From Desmodesmus armatus (Eukaryota > Chlorophyta > Chlorophyceae > Sphaeropleales > Scenedesmaceae): a DNA stretch of 64,000 bases. Location of the stretch: positions 1,235,501 to 1,299,500 of the forward strand of contig VIIQ02000001.1 in NCBI GenBank assembly GCA_007449985.2, read 5' to 3'. The translations under genes and the position numbers were made by a program. The notes below the pieces were generated by a model, which made no database searches, had not been told where the DNA came from, and saw nothing but the letters and a program-made list of their open reading frames with translations. Below are positions 12,922 to 25,200 of the stretch, in pieces (the first letter of the stretch is position 1; every line of letters starts with the position of its first letter).

Positions 12922-13466
12922 CCACTGCTTGTCGCAGCGCTGGCATTCCTGCTGCCTATGGACAACTGCTCACTGCCACTGACAGTGCCAACAGGACACT
13001 GCACGAGCTGCAGGAGTGTCAGCTGCAGTCCTCAGTCAGTTATGTGCAGGAGTGTAGCCGTGGGGACGAGTTGTGATGGATGCTCAGCAGTGTTGCAAGA
13101 GTGTGGCAGTGCAAGGCAGAAACTGAACGCATGAAATTAAGTTGTCGTGTTTGGGTGCGGTAAATGTCGTCAGACGAATTATTGACAACACTTTGATGAC
13201 GCTTGATTGATTGGCATGCCCTGGAGGTTACTGTGAGTCATATCAAGTCAAGATCATCCTGCCGAAACGAACTTGTGCCACAAGGAGGTCACACCTTCCT
13301 CAATTTGGTTCCATCAGGCTACCCGTGAAACATAATTAGTTTGTACATCTCTTGGAAGCCTGTAAACGCCCTGGTTGCATCCATTCACAATCATGCAGAC
13401 CACATCAATGCGAGGCCCCTGCAGGGCAGCAGCCCCAACCCAAGCTCGGCAGTCCCTTCCTTCGGG
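12922..13466. promoter_or_regulatory. Shared head-to-head promoter region, DENN (-) and AGPase (+)
   Basis: The start codons of the DENN gene (minus) and the AGPase gene (plus) face away from each other across 545 bases. No ORF, repeat or RNA gene is seen. It must hold both 5' UTRs and both promoters unless an upstream non-coding exon exists. I see no clear TATA box. Confidence 0.5.
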
Positions 13467-16400
13467 ATGTCTCTGTGCAGCCAGCCCGTCAGGACGGCAG
13501 TGGCGCCACAATCAAGGCAGATGCGCGGGCAGCGCCAGATGGGATTGCAGATTAAGTAAGGGAGCTCTTTCAGGCCCAATGCAGTCAGTAGACGTCAATT
13601 TGGACCATTCACACATTTATTGTATGGATGAATGCAGATCACGCACCTCCCTAAACGTCCAGGCAGTGCTGGAGCGTCCCACGATCCAGTACACCGAGAC
13701 CACCCGGGCCAAGAGCTCCAGCGTGCTAGGTGCGTGTTGAGACCTCTGGTGCAACTTTAAGTAGATGCCCATCGCTAATGTGCAGCTTTTGCAGCTGGCA
13801 GCAGGCCATGGGAGGCCAGGAGGCCAGTGCGCACTGCTTCAGACATCTAGGGGGTTGCAAAGATTCCTGCATCATGCCGGGCCAATGCAAACCTGCCATG
13901 TGGTCATGCAAAGCATGCACCTCAACGTGCTGCGTAATTCAATGCAATTGCATGTCGCACAGCCTGAAGCAGCCTGGACCAGCCTGTCAATGCCATTCCC
14001 GCTGGTGGACGCACATCTTGCGTGGTGTTCACAATTGCTATGTTTGAGTGGTGCCTGAGTGGTGATGGACGCCGCTGCCTTGTGTGCCACAAATCATGCA
14101 CATCACACAACCTTCTGGGGTTCCTGCCGCTGCACCACTTTACATCACTAGCTGTTAGAAAAAATATTCAATTTAAAGAGGTCCTGAAATACCTTGTTTA
14201 CGAATCATTAAGAAGTGAGCTAGCATAAATACCAGCAGCTCGTGGACCTGTTTTCCGTTCTTTGCATAAAGGATAGGCACGGGCCCTAATTATTTTTATT
14301 ATTTTATTCACGGATTACGCTGTATTGGGCCAAAGGCCAGGCTACTGGCAAAGCCAGACGGGTTGGGCACTCACTGCACCCTGGTGTGTGCACCCCACAC
14401 TCACGACGGTGTTTCTCACGACTCCTCACTGCTCCTGCATTTGTCCTGCCGACCCCCTTGGTGCCCTGTTTCTTCCCCTCTCTGTTCCCTTCCTTCCCCT
14501 TTGTCTTCTCCCTCTCTTCCCACAGCCATCATCTTGGGTGGTGGTGCGGGCACCCGCCTGTACCCCCTCACAAAGCAGCGTGCCAAGCCCGCCGTACCCA
14601 TCGGTGGTGCTTACCGCCTGATCGACGTGCCCATGAGCAACTGCATCAACAGTGGCATCAGCAAGATCTACATCCTCACTCAGTTCAACTCCACCTCACT
14701 CAACCGCCACTTGGCCCGCACATACAACATGGGCAGCGGCGTGCGCTTTGGTGGGGAGGGCTTTGTGGAGGTGCTGGCAGCAACACAGGTCAGCAGCCTG
14801 AGGGGGAGGGGGGCTTTGTGGAGGTCAGCATGGGGGGGGGACACCAAGAGCACTCTGCATCAGGGGGGCTTTGTTGAGGTGCTGGCAGCAACACAGGTCA
14901 GCAGGGGGGGGGGGCATCAGGGGAGGGGGTTACATGGGTTGGATTGGGATTGGAATTCCAACGGGTGTGCGAGGGGGTTGGAAGGGTGCTTGGATGGGAG
15001 GGGACCCTTTTGAGGGGAAGGTGCTAGCTGATTGGGGATTACATGATGGTGGCAGGGTTTTGTTTTTGGGATATGGACAGGAGGGTGGCAGGAAAGGAGG
15101 AGGGGGTGAAGCAAGTGCGTGTGGGTAGGGCGGTGGTGGCAGGCAGGAGGGGAGTTGGGGATGGAGGCCAGAGTGGTGGCAGGCGGGATTGGGGCAGGCG
15201 AGGAAGAGTGGCAGGGGGAAGGGAATGTGACTGACAGCAAGGATAGGAAGGGAGCAGCAGCTGAAGGAAGGAGGTCGGCAGGCAGGGGCCGAGGGGAGTG
15301 GCGGGCACCTGCTGGGGTTGGATGGGCGGAAAGCGACAAAGTAGGGCAGTAGATACACCTTGGCGCATACTTGCTGGGAAGGTGTGCAGCTGGTTCACAG
15401 CTGCATGCTCTCCAGCACATAAGCGCCAAGCTGTATCCGCTTTCTTTTGACTGGGGCAGCGTGTGGGCAGCCAGTGTCGCGAAGGCTGAAGCATTGGGCG
15501 TTCATGCCAAGTGCACACTAGGTCTTCTGGTACTAGCTAATGCAAGACTGAGCTGCGCCAGCATGCAGCAGCAGCAGTACAGGCGGCGGCGGCGACAGCA
15601 GAGGCAGGGCATTTTGGCGCTGTTGTGGCGGGGCAGTGTTGGCTGCTTTTTGCAAACATCGCAGCTGCACCTTGTTGTCATATCTGTCAACCAGCTGGCG
15701 GTTGATAGCTCAAAACCACGTCACCTAGGTCCACCATGGCACGCACCACAGGTTTGCGATGGTGCACCTGGGCGGCATATTGACCTACTGCTCAAGGCCA
15801 AGCTGCCATTCATGCCATGTCCCTGCTGTGCATGTGAAGAGGTCCGGATCGAAACACAGCAGGAGGAGGGGTAGTGGGTGACGGCAAAGTCAGTGGCCAG
15901 CAGCAAACTGTGAAGCAGTCGGAGCAGGTGTATTGCCATGGCCTTGGCTCGCGTGCCACACATTTTGTTCACTAACAGGTTCATCTTGTGCCCTGTCACC
16001 TTAGCCATGTCTGTTCTCCCGGCCCCTTTGCCTCTTTCCCCGTCTCACTCGTGCCTCCTTGTCTTGGGTCACCAGGGGGGTGGGGCCTTTCTGTTTGTCC
16101 GCTGGCCACACACATGCCCTAGCTGTTGCATGCATGACATGCATGTATCCGTCTACGTCAAGACACAGCGATCAGGCGAGCCCCAACTGCCGCAGGCCGT
16201 AGGTAAAGCTTCACCACTGAGACATGCCTGACACCTCTCTTATGCCTTGCCCCCCTGCCTATGCTACGCTGTCCTGCAGACCCCCACGGACAAGGAGTGG
16301 TTCCAGGGCACAGCTGATGCCGTGCGCCAGTATGCCTGGCTGCTGACTGACACCAAGAACAGGGGCATTGAGGATGTGGTCATCCTGTCAGGAGACCACC

Positions 16401-19400
16401 TGTGAGTGGGTGCTGCTACAGCCACTGGCTGCAGGTTACTGGCTGCGTGTCTGTTGCTGTTACTGGTGCTGGCAAGGAGGTATCTTCTTGTTTTTGGGGG
16501 GGGGGTTGCAAGGGCAGCAGCTCTGTTGCGCAGCTCAGTACCCGCATACATGAGTAGGGCGGGGCGACGCGCAGGGGCGGAAGGGAAACAAGTGCAGCCT
16601 GGTAAGTAAATGGAGTGGACACATTGTCACTGTGGGGAATTTCACACGGACTCGTGCTCCCCGTTGAGCAAACTCAGCACCCAGCCGCCTCCAGGTCAGC
16701 ACACTCAGCACCCAGCCTCACGTGTTGTCGGGTGTGTGTCTATCCTGCAGGTACCGCATGGACTACATGCAGTTTGTGGACTACCACCGCACCAGTGGTG
16801 CTGACATCACCATCGGCTGCATCGCATACGACGAGCGCCGCGCCAGCGACTTCGGTCTCATGAAGGTGCGTGGGGTCGCTCGTGGTATGCTGCTTCCCTT
16901 CAAGTAATTTCATCACACAGCCAAGGGTGTTCACTGTGTCGCCTCGCAACGTGCTACTCAAACCACCAGGTCGACGGGAGGGATGGAAAGTTGCGGCCTG
17001 AAGCCTTGTACCAACAGCGAACCAAGACGGTTGCTTACTACTATGCTGGTCACAGGGGATCAGGGGCACGGGGAGGGATGTAGCAGGAGGATATTGGGGA
17101 CATGCCTGGGTGGCACAAGGGCAGCTGCAGCACCAGAGACAGAAGCAGCAGCAGCAGCAGTGGCCAACGATACATCACTGTCACACGCGGACATTGCTGC
17201 TGAGACTGTCAGACAGTGATCTGCCTTGGGCAGATAGCGAACACCACTGATACATGATACATACAAGTTTAGTGGTTTGGAGATTGTAGGAAGGGGCTCA
17301 CCAGATGTGTGTATATGATGGCGCTGCTGCAGATTGATGAGAACAGGCGTGTGACCAGCTTTGCTGAGAAGCCCAAGGACGCAGCACTGCAGGCCATGAA
17401 GGTATGTTACACGGACACCACCAGTGTTGAGTCATGAGCCCCCGGTTCGCTGGCTAGTGCCGAGGCTTTGAGTCTGTCTCATCTACTGTACTGCATAGAA
17501 GCCATACTGCGTACAAGCCATGTATGTCTGTTGTTCATGTACATGATGTGCATGGGCAATGTCATGTACATGATGTGCATGGGCAATGTCATGTACATGA
17601 TGTGCATGGGTAGTACCATGTTGGACAAGTAGTGTGAGGAGGACGGGCTGCCACACGCTGTTGGGGCTGAGCAGTTGTTAGCTAGCCAGGCAGGAGTGTG
17701 TGGATGCAGGGCTCATTCATGTGTGTATATGTGTGCAGGTGGACACCACTGTGTTGGGTCTGACCCCTGAGGAGGCACAGCAGAAGCCCTTCATTGCCTC
17801 AATGGGCATCTATGTCTTCAAGAAGGGAGTCCTGGGTGAGCCACAACTGTCCTAATAATGGTTGGGATTTGCTGTGAAGTTTTTTAAGAAGTCGTGCGGC
17901 TTCACGCCATCAAGGCGCAAACACTTGATGAACGGTCTGCATCAGTCAGCCTGGAAGGAAAGTGTGAACTTGGTGATGGTGTGTTGACACATTGCTGGCA
18001 CCCGTCATTTGAACACTGGTCATCAGAAAGTCAGAATTTTGTCAGTCAGAGTATCATAAGAGTGTGTTGAAACACCGCTTCAAATGTGCCCTGTATTGTT
18101 CTGTGTGCGTGTGTGTGTGTGTGTGCAGCTGACATGCTGAAGGAGGAGAAGACAGGTGGCAAGAAGTTCATGGACTTTGGTGGGGAGATCCTGCCCTACG
18201 CAGCAGCCAACAACATCAAGGTAATGCAAGGCTGAACCCTGACCTCAACAGCTGACCCTGCTGTGGGTGCAGTGCTGGAAGAGTGACTCTGAGCTAATCC
18301 CAGCTGCATTATCCATGCTTCGCGAAAGGTAGCCTAAACAATGGCGGGCAGTGTTGCGCTGCTACCATAGCTGTGACAGCAGTCAACAAGACAGGGTCGC
18401 TTGTGGCACTCAGCCGTGTGGCACTGGTAGATTCTGCTAAGCTTCCTGCGCACCTGTGTCTTAGTCTGTATGTGTTGGCTAACATGGGTTTGCTCCTATC
18501 CCGTTGGTGCAGGTGAATGCGTACCTGTTTGATGGCTACTGGGAGGACATTGGTACCATCCAGTCCTTCTTTGAGGAGAACCTCAAGCTGGCACAAAAGT
18601 GAGTCTGCAGATGCCTTTCAGCACCCTTGTCGCCTCAGCACACCAGCACAGCCAAGTTGCAAACTCTTACAGGCTGTCAGCAGGCAGCAGACCACCTGGC
18701 ATGGTGTGACTTTGGGCATTGAACAGGCGGTTGTGAAGCTGGTGTCCGGAGCACTGCTTGCTGCATGTGACATGCCGGCAACCAGGTGCACAGTAGACTG
18801 TCTACAGAGTTGTGCTTTCCCGGTCACATGTACACAAGTATGACTCTTTCATGCTGTCTGTACGCCGCCCTGTCGTGTCTTTTTTGCGCGTCACCTCCAC
18901 AGCAACGCTCCCTTTGAGTTCTACGACCCAGCCAGCCCCATCTACACCAGCCCCCGCTTCCTGCCCCCTGCCAAGATTGAGCAGGGCTGCTCCATCAAGG
19001 TAAGGCCTCTGGCCCCTAGCTGGTCTGATGATTTTTACACTTGTTTTTGGGTGAAGGAAAGGGGGGGCGGACTCCCACCGGCTGGCCACACCACAACAGC
19101 CAGGCTGCCGGGGGCCCAAGGTCAAGCCTTACACCGATGAGGCCCCTTGCCCCTAGCTGGTATGATGATGCTATCATTGGCTCTTGCGTTTTATTCAGTG
19201 CTGTACACACCCTGTACCCTACAGGCAGCTGCCTGAGGGTTGCCAGAGGCAGCTGCCACTGTGTGCTCTTGCACTGGCTCAGGATGTGATTCGCTTGGTA
19301 GCACCACCCACAGAGGCCCCTCACCTCGCAGAACCTCACACTGGCGGTTCAGCAAGGTCAGGGGCTCCTGCGGCTGGTGCTACCAGGCGCTAGCGCATCC

Positions 19401-20931
19401 TGAGCCAGTGCAAGAGCACACAGTGGCAGCTGCCTCTAGCAACCCTCCCCAGCACGCCCAAGCAGCAGTAGGCAGCCAAGGGGTTGGTGGCAGTAACAAT
19501 AACTGTAACAGTAACCATAGCTGCTGACTTGGTAACAGTGGACTTCATGGAAGCCACTGTGGCAGCACGTGTTGCTGAAAAGTCGCCGTGCTTGACCTTG
19601 TCACAGCCGTGAGGGCCAGCATTGCCAGTAGTGCACCCACCGCCGCCACCCTCTCCTGTTGGTAAACAAGTCATGCACAGATCTCCATGCTGGATATGGA
19701 AAGAACGTGCAAGGCTCGCGCAAATGCATTTCCCGCCCCACGCTGCTCACAGCCCGATTACATAATTCACTGTGCTCATGGTGAAGTGCGCGCCCCGTCG
19801 ATGCACTGCTGTGTGTAGTCAGCACCATCACTGCATCTGACATGGTGTACAGCAAGAAGGTACCAACATAGCCCTCCGCCGCTGTGTCATGTCGCGCTGT
19901 GCTGTGCGAGTGCAGGAGGCCATCATCAGCCACGGCTGCACTGTGAAGAACAGCAACATCTCATCTGCTGTTGTTGGCCTGCGCAGCCACGTTGAGGATG
20001 GCTGCACAATTGAGGTGAGTCATTTGCAGGAGTGTGTGTGTGCCCGTGTGTGTGCACCATGCAACAAGAGTATGCATCTCCTGTTGGAAGCTCTACACCG
20101 CCTGCTGTGGTGGTTGAGGGTGTCATTGCACAAGACATCGCTTGAATTTGCTCATAAAAGTATCGTACGCTGCAGTACATGCAGTAATGCATATATGTCC
20201 CATCACACTTCACATTTCTGCTACTTCAACCCTCCCGCCACCCCAATGCACTGAACACTGCATCTGCAGAACACCCTCATCATCGGTGCTGACTACTACG
20301 AGAGCGAAGAGCAGCGTGAGAAGGTGCTGAAGGATGGCGGTGTGCCACTGGGCGTGGGTGCCGGCACCGTGATCAAGAACTGCATTGTGGACAAGAATGC
20401 ACGCATCGGGCGCAACGTGAAGATTGTGAACGAGAAGGGCGTCAAGGTGAGAGCACTGGGTGGGGGTGGCCGAGGAGGGTGGTTTTTGTGAGCAGCCCAT
20501 TGACTGCGGGGGGTGATGGTGCTACCAGCAGGCGTACCTAGTAGGCGTTGGGATTGCTTGGTGCCGGAAGGGCAGCGGTGGTGCGTGCAGGGGCGTTTGT
20601 GGCCAACCAGTTATGTGCTGTACAGGGTTTGGCTTGCCAAACGGTGTGGGGGGCAGCCAGCTGCATGCTTTCTTACGACCTTCCATGACTATTTGGGTGG
20701 TCTCAGTTCCCTGATATTTTGGTGCTTGAAGATGGCGTTGCAACAGACATAGCTGTTGTTGTCTCATGTTGTAAGGGGCCCTGGACTTCACCGTAAAGTT
20801 CTACACCTCCCTACCTTGCTGCCGCTTGTCATCTGCAGGATGAGGACTGCCAAGAGAAGGGCTACATGATCAAGTCTGGCATCGTTGTCATCATGCGCAA
20901 CGCCACCATCAAGGACGGTACCACCATCTAA
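13467..20931 (+). CDS. Glucose-1-phosphate adenylyltransferase (ADP-glucose pyrophosphorylase), large subunit
   Basis: Makes ADP-glucose from glucose-1-phosphate and ATP, the committed step of plastid starch synthesis, as a heterotetramer with the small subunit. Thirteen phase-consistent exons: 13467-13555, 13638-13729, 14526-14788, 16280-16401, 16751-16865, 17333-17401, 17739-17835, 18129-18220, 18513-18598, 18903-18999, 19916-20014, 20270-20446, 20839-20931; 496 residues, a normal length. The first exons encode a basic, Ser/Arg/Gln-rich plastid transit peptide ([18 protein letters not shown]). The nucleotidyltransferase domain has [32 protein letters not shown] and FAEKPK; the C-terminal left-handed beta-helix has [17 protein letters not shown] and ends [12 protein letters not shown]. 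Large-subunit character is shown by [20 protein letters not shown] and [19 protein letters not shown]. The Arg of GTRLYP and Lys of RAKP, often lost in non-catalytic large subunits, are kept. The intron after 14788 contains copies of the exon's end. Confidence 0.96.
14811..14903 (+). repeat. Copies of the AGPase exon 3 end and its 5' splice site inside the next intron
   Basis: The exon's last bases plus donor (14761-14795) recur at 14869-14903 with one substitution (GTGGAG to GTTGAG). A second, internally deleted copy sits at about 14813-14830. The downstream copy keeps an intact CAG/GTCAGC donor exactly 108 bases on. The 108 bases between donors contain no stop in the AGPase frame, so use of the second donor would add 36 residues. 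Confidence 0.85.
17536..17610. repeat. 27-bp tandem repeat, almost three copies
   Basis: A unit starting CATGTACATGATGTGCATGG recurs at 17536, 17563 and 17590 with a 27-base period, within the AGPase intron 17402-17738. CATGTACATG inside each unit is itself a palindrome. No coding role. Confidence 0.9.
19239..19443. repeat. Long inverted repeat (hairpin) in an AGPase intron
   Basis: Arms 19239-19286 and 19396-19443 are reverse complements over 48 bases with a single mismatch. Pairing continues imperfectly inward (for example TGGTAGCACCAC near 19298 with the complementary GGTGCTACCA near 19377), so the stem may exceed 80 bases. It lies on the sense strand of the intron between exons 18903-18999 and 19916-20014. 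It may be a foldback element or a small-RNA precursor; the sequence alone cannot decide. Confidence 0.9.
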
Positions 20932-21585
20932 GCAGCTGGCAGGCCGCACCGTTTGTTGTGAGCTTTGACGTGTCCGATGTCAGGGTGGCGGGCTGTTCAA
21001 ATGCTGCAGGATGTCTTGTGTGAGGGCTCCTAGGCCTTTTGCAGGGCTATGGGTGGTCACAGCGGCATGTGCTGCGTGCAGCTTGGCGCCAACTATAGGG
21101 GTGGCACCTGTGAGGTGGTGTGTGAGGAGGGCAAGCAGCAGGCGGTGGGGTTGGATCTGTGGCACTGTGAGACTTTTTTTTGTCCACACTGCACTGTTGC
21201 AGCCCGGCTCTGCTCAGGTTTTTGTGTGAGTGTTCACTGCAAGTGAGAGGCAGGTGGGCTGGGGTGTGTGAGGTGTGTTCTGTGTCACTGTCTTGCATGG
21301 ACGTGTGACCCTAGGTGTGATCCTATGCACCCCTGGTTCAACACATGCCTGTGTGTCGGAGCACTGCATGTCTGGAAGATTGGCCGGCAGTGCATTGATC
21401 TGCCACATGCTGGCACCCTCTACAGAGTGCAGCCTCATGTTGCGCAGTGTGTTGTTTGTCAGAGCAGCCGCAGCTGCTGTGTCAGTTCGCTGGATTCTGT
21501 TGCTGCACTAGTTGCCGTGTTGTGTTCTTGTGTGTTGCTGTTGTCGATGTCGTTGTTGGGGCTTGCGGTAGCCGTTGTATGATAC

Positions 21586-21590
21586 TGTAA
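21586..21590 (+). terminator. Putative poly(A) signal TGTAA for the AGPase gene
   Basis: TGTAA, the poly(A) signal of chlorophyte algae, stands about 655 bases after the AGPase stop codon in an otherwise open 3' region. The assignment rests on motif and position only. Confidence 0.5.
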
Positions 21591-21838
21591 ACAGGGACAG
21601 TAACAGCCTGAGTTGACGGTTGAAAGATGCAGCCTTACTCAAGCCACAGTGTCTGCAGGCCTGTGCTTCAACCAACGCGGCCATGCATGATCTGTGGACT
21701 GCATGCACAGCTCAGGCAAGCAACAGGGGATGCCATGTAAGCGACGATTGTCAACCTCAGCCGCACATGCACAACAAATTGTCACCGCTCTGCAGCTTAC
21801 TGGCTATAAGCTGCTTGATCTGCCAAACTACATGTGTG

Positions 21839-21843
21839 TTACA
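21839..21843 (-). terminator. Putative poly(A) signal TGTAA for the coiled-coil gene
   Basis: TTACA on the plus strand reads TGTAA on the minus strand about 440 bases downstream of the minus-strand stop at 22283. Motif and position are the only evidence. Confidence 0.4.
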
Positions 21844-22282
21844 GCAACGATCCCAAAAAGACCCCCGCAGCAAAATTGGGATCCAGCAATGTGGCCAAGT
21901 GCAGTGCCACCTGCTACTCAGGACGATGTGGTGTTAATCAGTGTGACGTCATTGACGCCACACCCACATACCACCCATCCACACAAGCATCACAGCCCTG
22001 CCCAGGCAGAATCACTGCGTCCGACAGTTTGATCAATACTATGGCATGAGAGATGACTTGCTGGCAAAGCCACAAGGAGCAAACACCCGCCTGCACAGCA
22101 GCAACATGCCAGCGGTACCAGAACTTGCAGCACAGAGCACTTCAATCCTGCCCACAACGCACACAAGCCGTTGACACAGGCCCCGGAGCAACACAAGGCC
22201 TCGTGTGCAGCAAGCCAGCATGCGCAACCTGCCGTGTCTCAGACTGCAGTCTGGCCTGGCTGCGTGGTGTACTGCCACCAGC

Positions 22283-25200
22283 TTACGCCTTCCTCCTGCC
22301 CTTCTTGGCTGGGACCTGCTGGAATCCGTCGTTGGCGGCAGGGGCTGCTGCGGCAGCCGCTGCTGAGACAGGGCGGGGTGCTGCATGGCCGTTGGAGGCG
22401 GGTGCACTGCAAGGCCACAACCACAGGAAAAGCCATGTATATGCGAGCTGTCAGCTGCAAGTAAGTCCCGCCTGTCCTATGCTTGAAGGTTAGCCCTTGT
22501 GCTGACATGTACGTGTGCAATCCGTGCAACCTTGTCCGTTTCGTTTGAAGTTTGAAGACACACGTACATGTCAGCACAAGGTCAGCTCTTTTGCTGACAT
22601 GTACGTGTGTGTCTTCAAACTTCAAACGAAACGGACAAGGTTGCACGGACTGCTCAAGCCCAGCTACTGGGGTGTGCTATGTTAGTGCTGGCACACATGC
22701 TGGCACACATGCTGGCAAAGTGCATCATACATTTGCCAGTCACTGTGAACTTACCCCTTGGCTGGTGCTGGGCTGGCCTTGGGAGCAGCAGCAGCTGCTG
22801 GTGGCTGGATAGGGCCCAGGTTGGCCCCGTAGTTGGGCCGCACACCTGCAGCAGCAGGAAAGCACAGCTTTTGTTATTCCGATACAAAATAGCGGCCCAC
22901 CCCCCTCTTGGCACCTGAAGGCCACTAGCACGCTGTCATTTGTCACTAATCATTCACCCAGCCCCAGCCAACTGGGCCTCAGTCGTTCAGCCGCAAGCCC
23001 CATCAGATCAGATGGTCTGGTAGCGTAGGACCATGACGGTGCAGCAACTCTCCAAACACCAACAACAACCCCTTCCCCCAAAACCTACGCACCAGTGGGT
23101 GCCAGCGGGGCGCCATCAGCGCCGCCACCCAGCAGGCCACCAGGTGCAGCAGCAGCGGGGCCGCCAGCACGGCCGCCCAGGGGCCCTGCAGGGGGCCCTG
23201 CAGGCACGGGTGCGGGCTGGCCGCGCACTGCGCCCATGGCTGCGTCGTGCTGGCGCTGCACGAAGCCCATCAGGTCCTCCACCTCGTAGGCCACCTGCGA
23301 CAGGCCAGCCTGCTGGGCCTGGCTGAAGGAGGTGTACCTGCAGGGCAGAAAGCGGGTGAGGGGTGTTTCGACAGATGAATTTGTCAGTCACGATGGATTC
23401 AAGGTAAAAATATATGAGGTCACAAGCGTCACACACTTCAGTGATGAAGCATGGGTGTGTGTTGAGGGCGGCCAATCCACTGGGCATCAAAGGTCAGTGA
23501 AGCTGCTGGGCCTGGGTGAAGGAGGTGTACATGCAGGGCAGCAGCCGGGCGGGCGCAGGAGGGGGGCAGGCAGGGTAAAGGCAAATTGAGTCGGTCGTTG
23601 CAAGGCCGAAACTGCAAATTACAAGACTGATGTGTCACACACTCCAGCGATCAAGCGAGGATGCGTGTTCACAAAAGAGATAGGAAGACAAGCAAGATCA
23701 ACTGGGCATCAGGCGATCCTGGAGCATGTCAGCTGTTGGCCCAAGGCAGCTCCCAAATCTGGGTGAAGGAGGTGCACACGGCAGGCAGGACAGGAGGAGA
23801 GAGGTACAAAGAAACACCGCACAGCAAGAGCTTAGCCGCACATGTGCAAGTTGTTGACGCAGCGCTTTTCAGACACACCATGCTATCTCAGCTGGGCGTG
23901 TCTCCAGATGTGGTCTAGAGACAAGCGCAGCTGAAACAGCATGGTGCGTCTGAAGATTACTGCATCAACAACGACCTGGTCTGGAGACAAGCCCAGCTGA
24001 GACGGTGATGGCAGGGACCTGCCAGAATATGTGCCGGACTTCACCAACTGCAGCGCACACCATGACATGGTGCATTTGGGTGCGTGACTTTCACGAAGAC
24101 GCTGACTATACCCTGGCCCCTTTGAGGCAAGCGCTATGAATGGTGGACAAGCCTGCACTACAGCCTGTGCTCCTAGTGTCAAGTGCTGTTACGACCGAAC
24201 CCCAAGGTCACCTGCTCCTCATGGCCTCCAGCGCAGTGTGTGCTCCAGCCATCACGTCCGACACGTTCTTCACCAGCTCGTTCATCAGCTTGGTGGCCTC
24301 GTCACGGGTCTTGGCAGACTTGTCACCACCCGCACCACCCAGGCTGGCCAGCTTGTCAGACTGCAGGAACACAAAAGTGCCGTCAGTACAGCAGTTGGTT
24401 GGCCATGAAGTAACTCCCTCCTGGTGTATTTAGGTATACGTCAAACAGTTCTCATGTGACTGGTGTGCAGTCGCAAGGCATGCTTTATGCGAAATCAGGA
24501 AAGGGCTAGACCTGGGCACACCCCAAGCAGCCAACTGCTCGCACAACAAGGCTTACCATACACGCACTACTGCTGCCAGGAATACGCCCCAGCAACAAGC
24601 AGCCTAAACCCCATGCAAAGCCTTCTCCCTCACCTGTGTGATGCGCTGCCTGCAGAACTCCACCTTGTTTGGCACGTCTGTCAGCAGGCTGCTGCTCATT
24701 TGCATCAGGTTGCGCACAGCAGCCATGAACTGCTCCGCAGAGTGCGGGCCGTGCTCTGCCTGGGCCTCTGCCAGCTGGTGCTCGTCTGCGGCACAGTAGC
24801 TGGGGTCCACCACCTGCCGCACCATGCAGGACAGCACACATGACAGGTGAGCTCATATGACGACACATACGACAACCACGCCATGTTCTGTAGCAAAGCA
24901 GTGGCAGAAACTGGTGATTTGACACTAGCAGGGCATGTGCAGGGTGGAAGCACAATGTGCATGCTCTTGCAGTGCGGACCTGCCTAGGTCACAAGGCACA
25001 TGACGGTAGCAGCATTGTGCGGTCATGCAGAGAACAGGCGTGCCTGTGCTGACACCCGCCCACCCGCTCAGATGCCTTCCCCACCCCGCCCTGTGACTCA
25101 CCACCAGCAGCTGGTCGGCAGCTGCCAGCTCGTTGTGGTAGTGCTGTGCGCTCAGGCCCTGCACCAGCACAACACACCACCAGCACAGGACAACAGCGAA

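Larger units (their letters stand above)
20932..22282. other. Convergent intergenic region: 3' UTRs of AGPase (+) and coiled-coil gene (-)
   Basis: About 1.35 kb between two converging genes. It has one TGTAA on the plus strand (21586-21590) and one TTACA (21839-21843), which is TGTAA for the minus-strand gene; both suit chlorophyte poly(A) signals. No ORF here shows conserved-looking protein, and I see no repeat or RNA gene. Confidence 0.6.

Noticed and set aside
14930..15429. Minus-strand Pro/Ser-rich ORFs in the AGPase intron
   Set aside because: Composition follows the G-rich intron; no conserved motif and no splice structure.
17500..17620. CRISPR-like array
   Set aside because: 27-bp units abut directly with no spacers, in a nuclear intron; it is a minisatellite.
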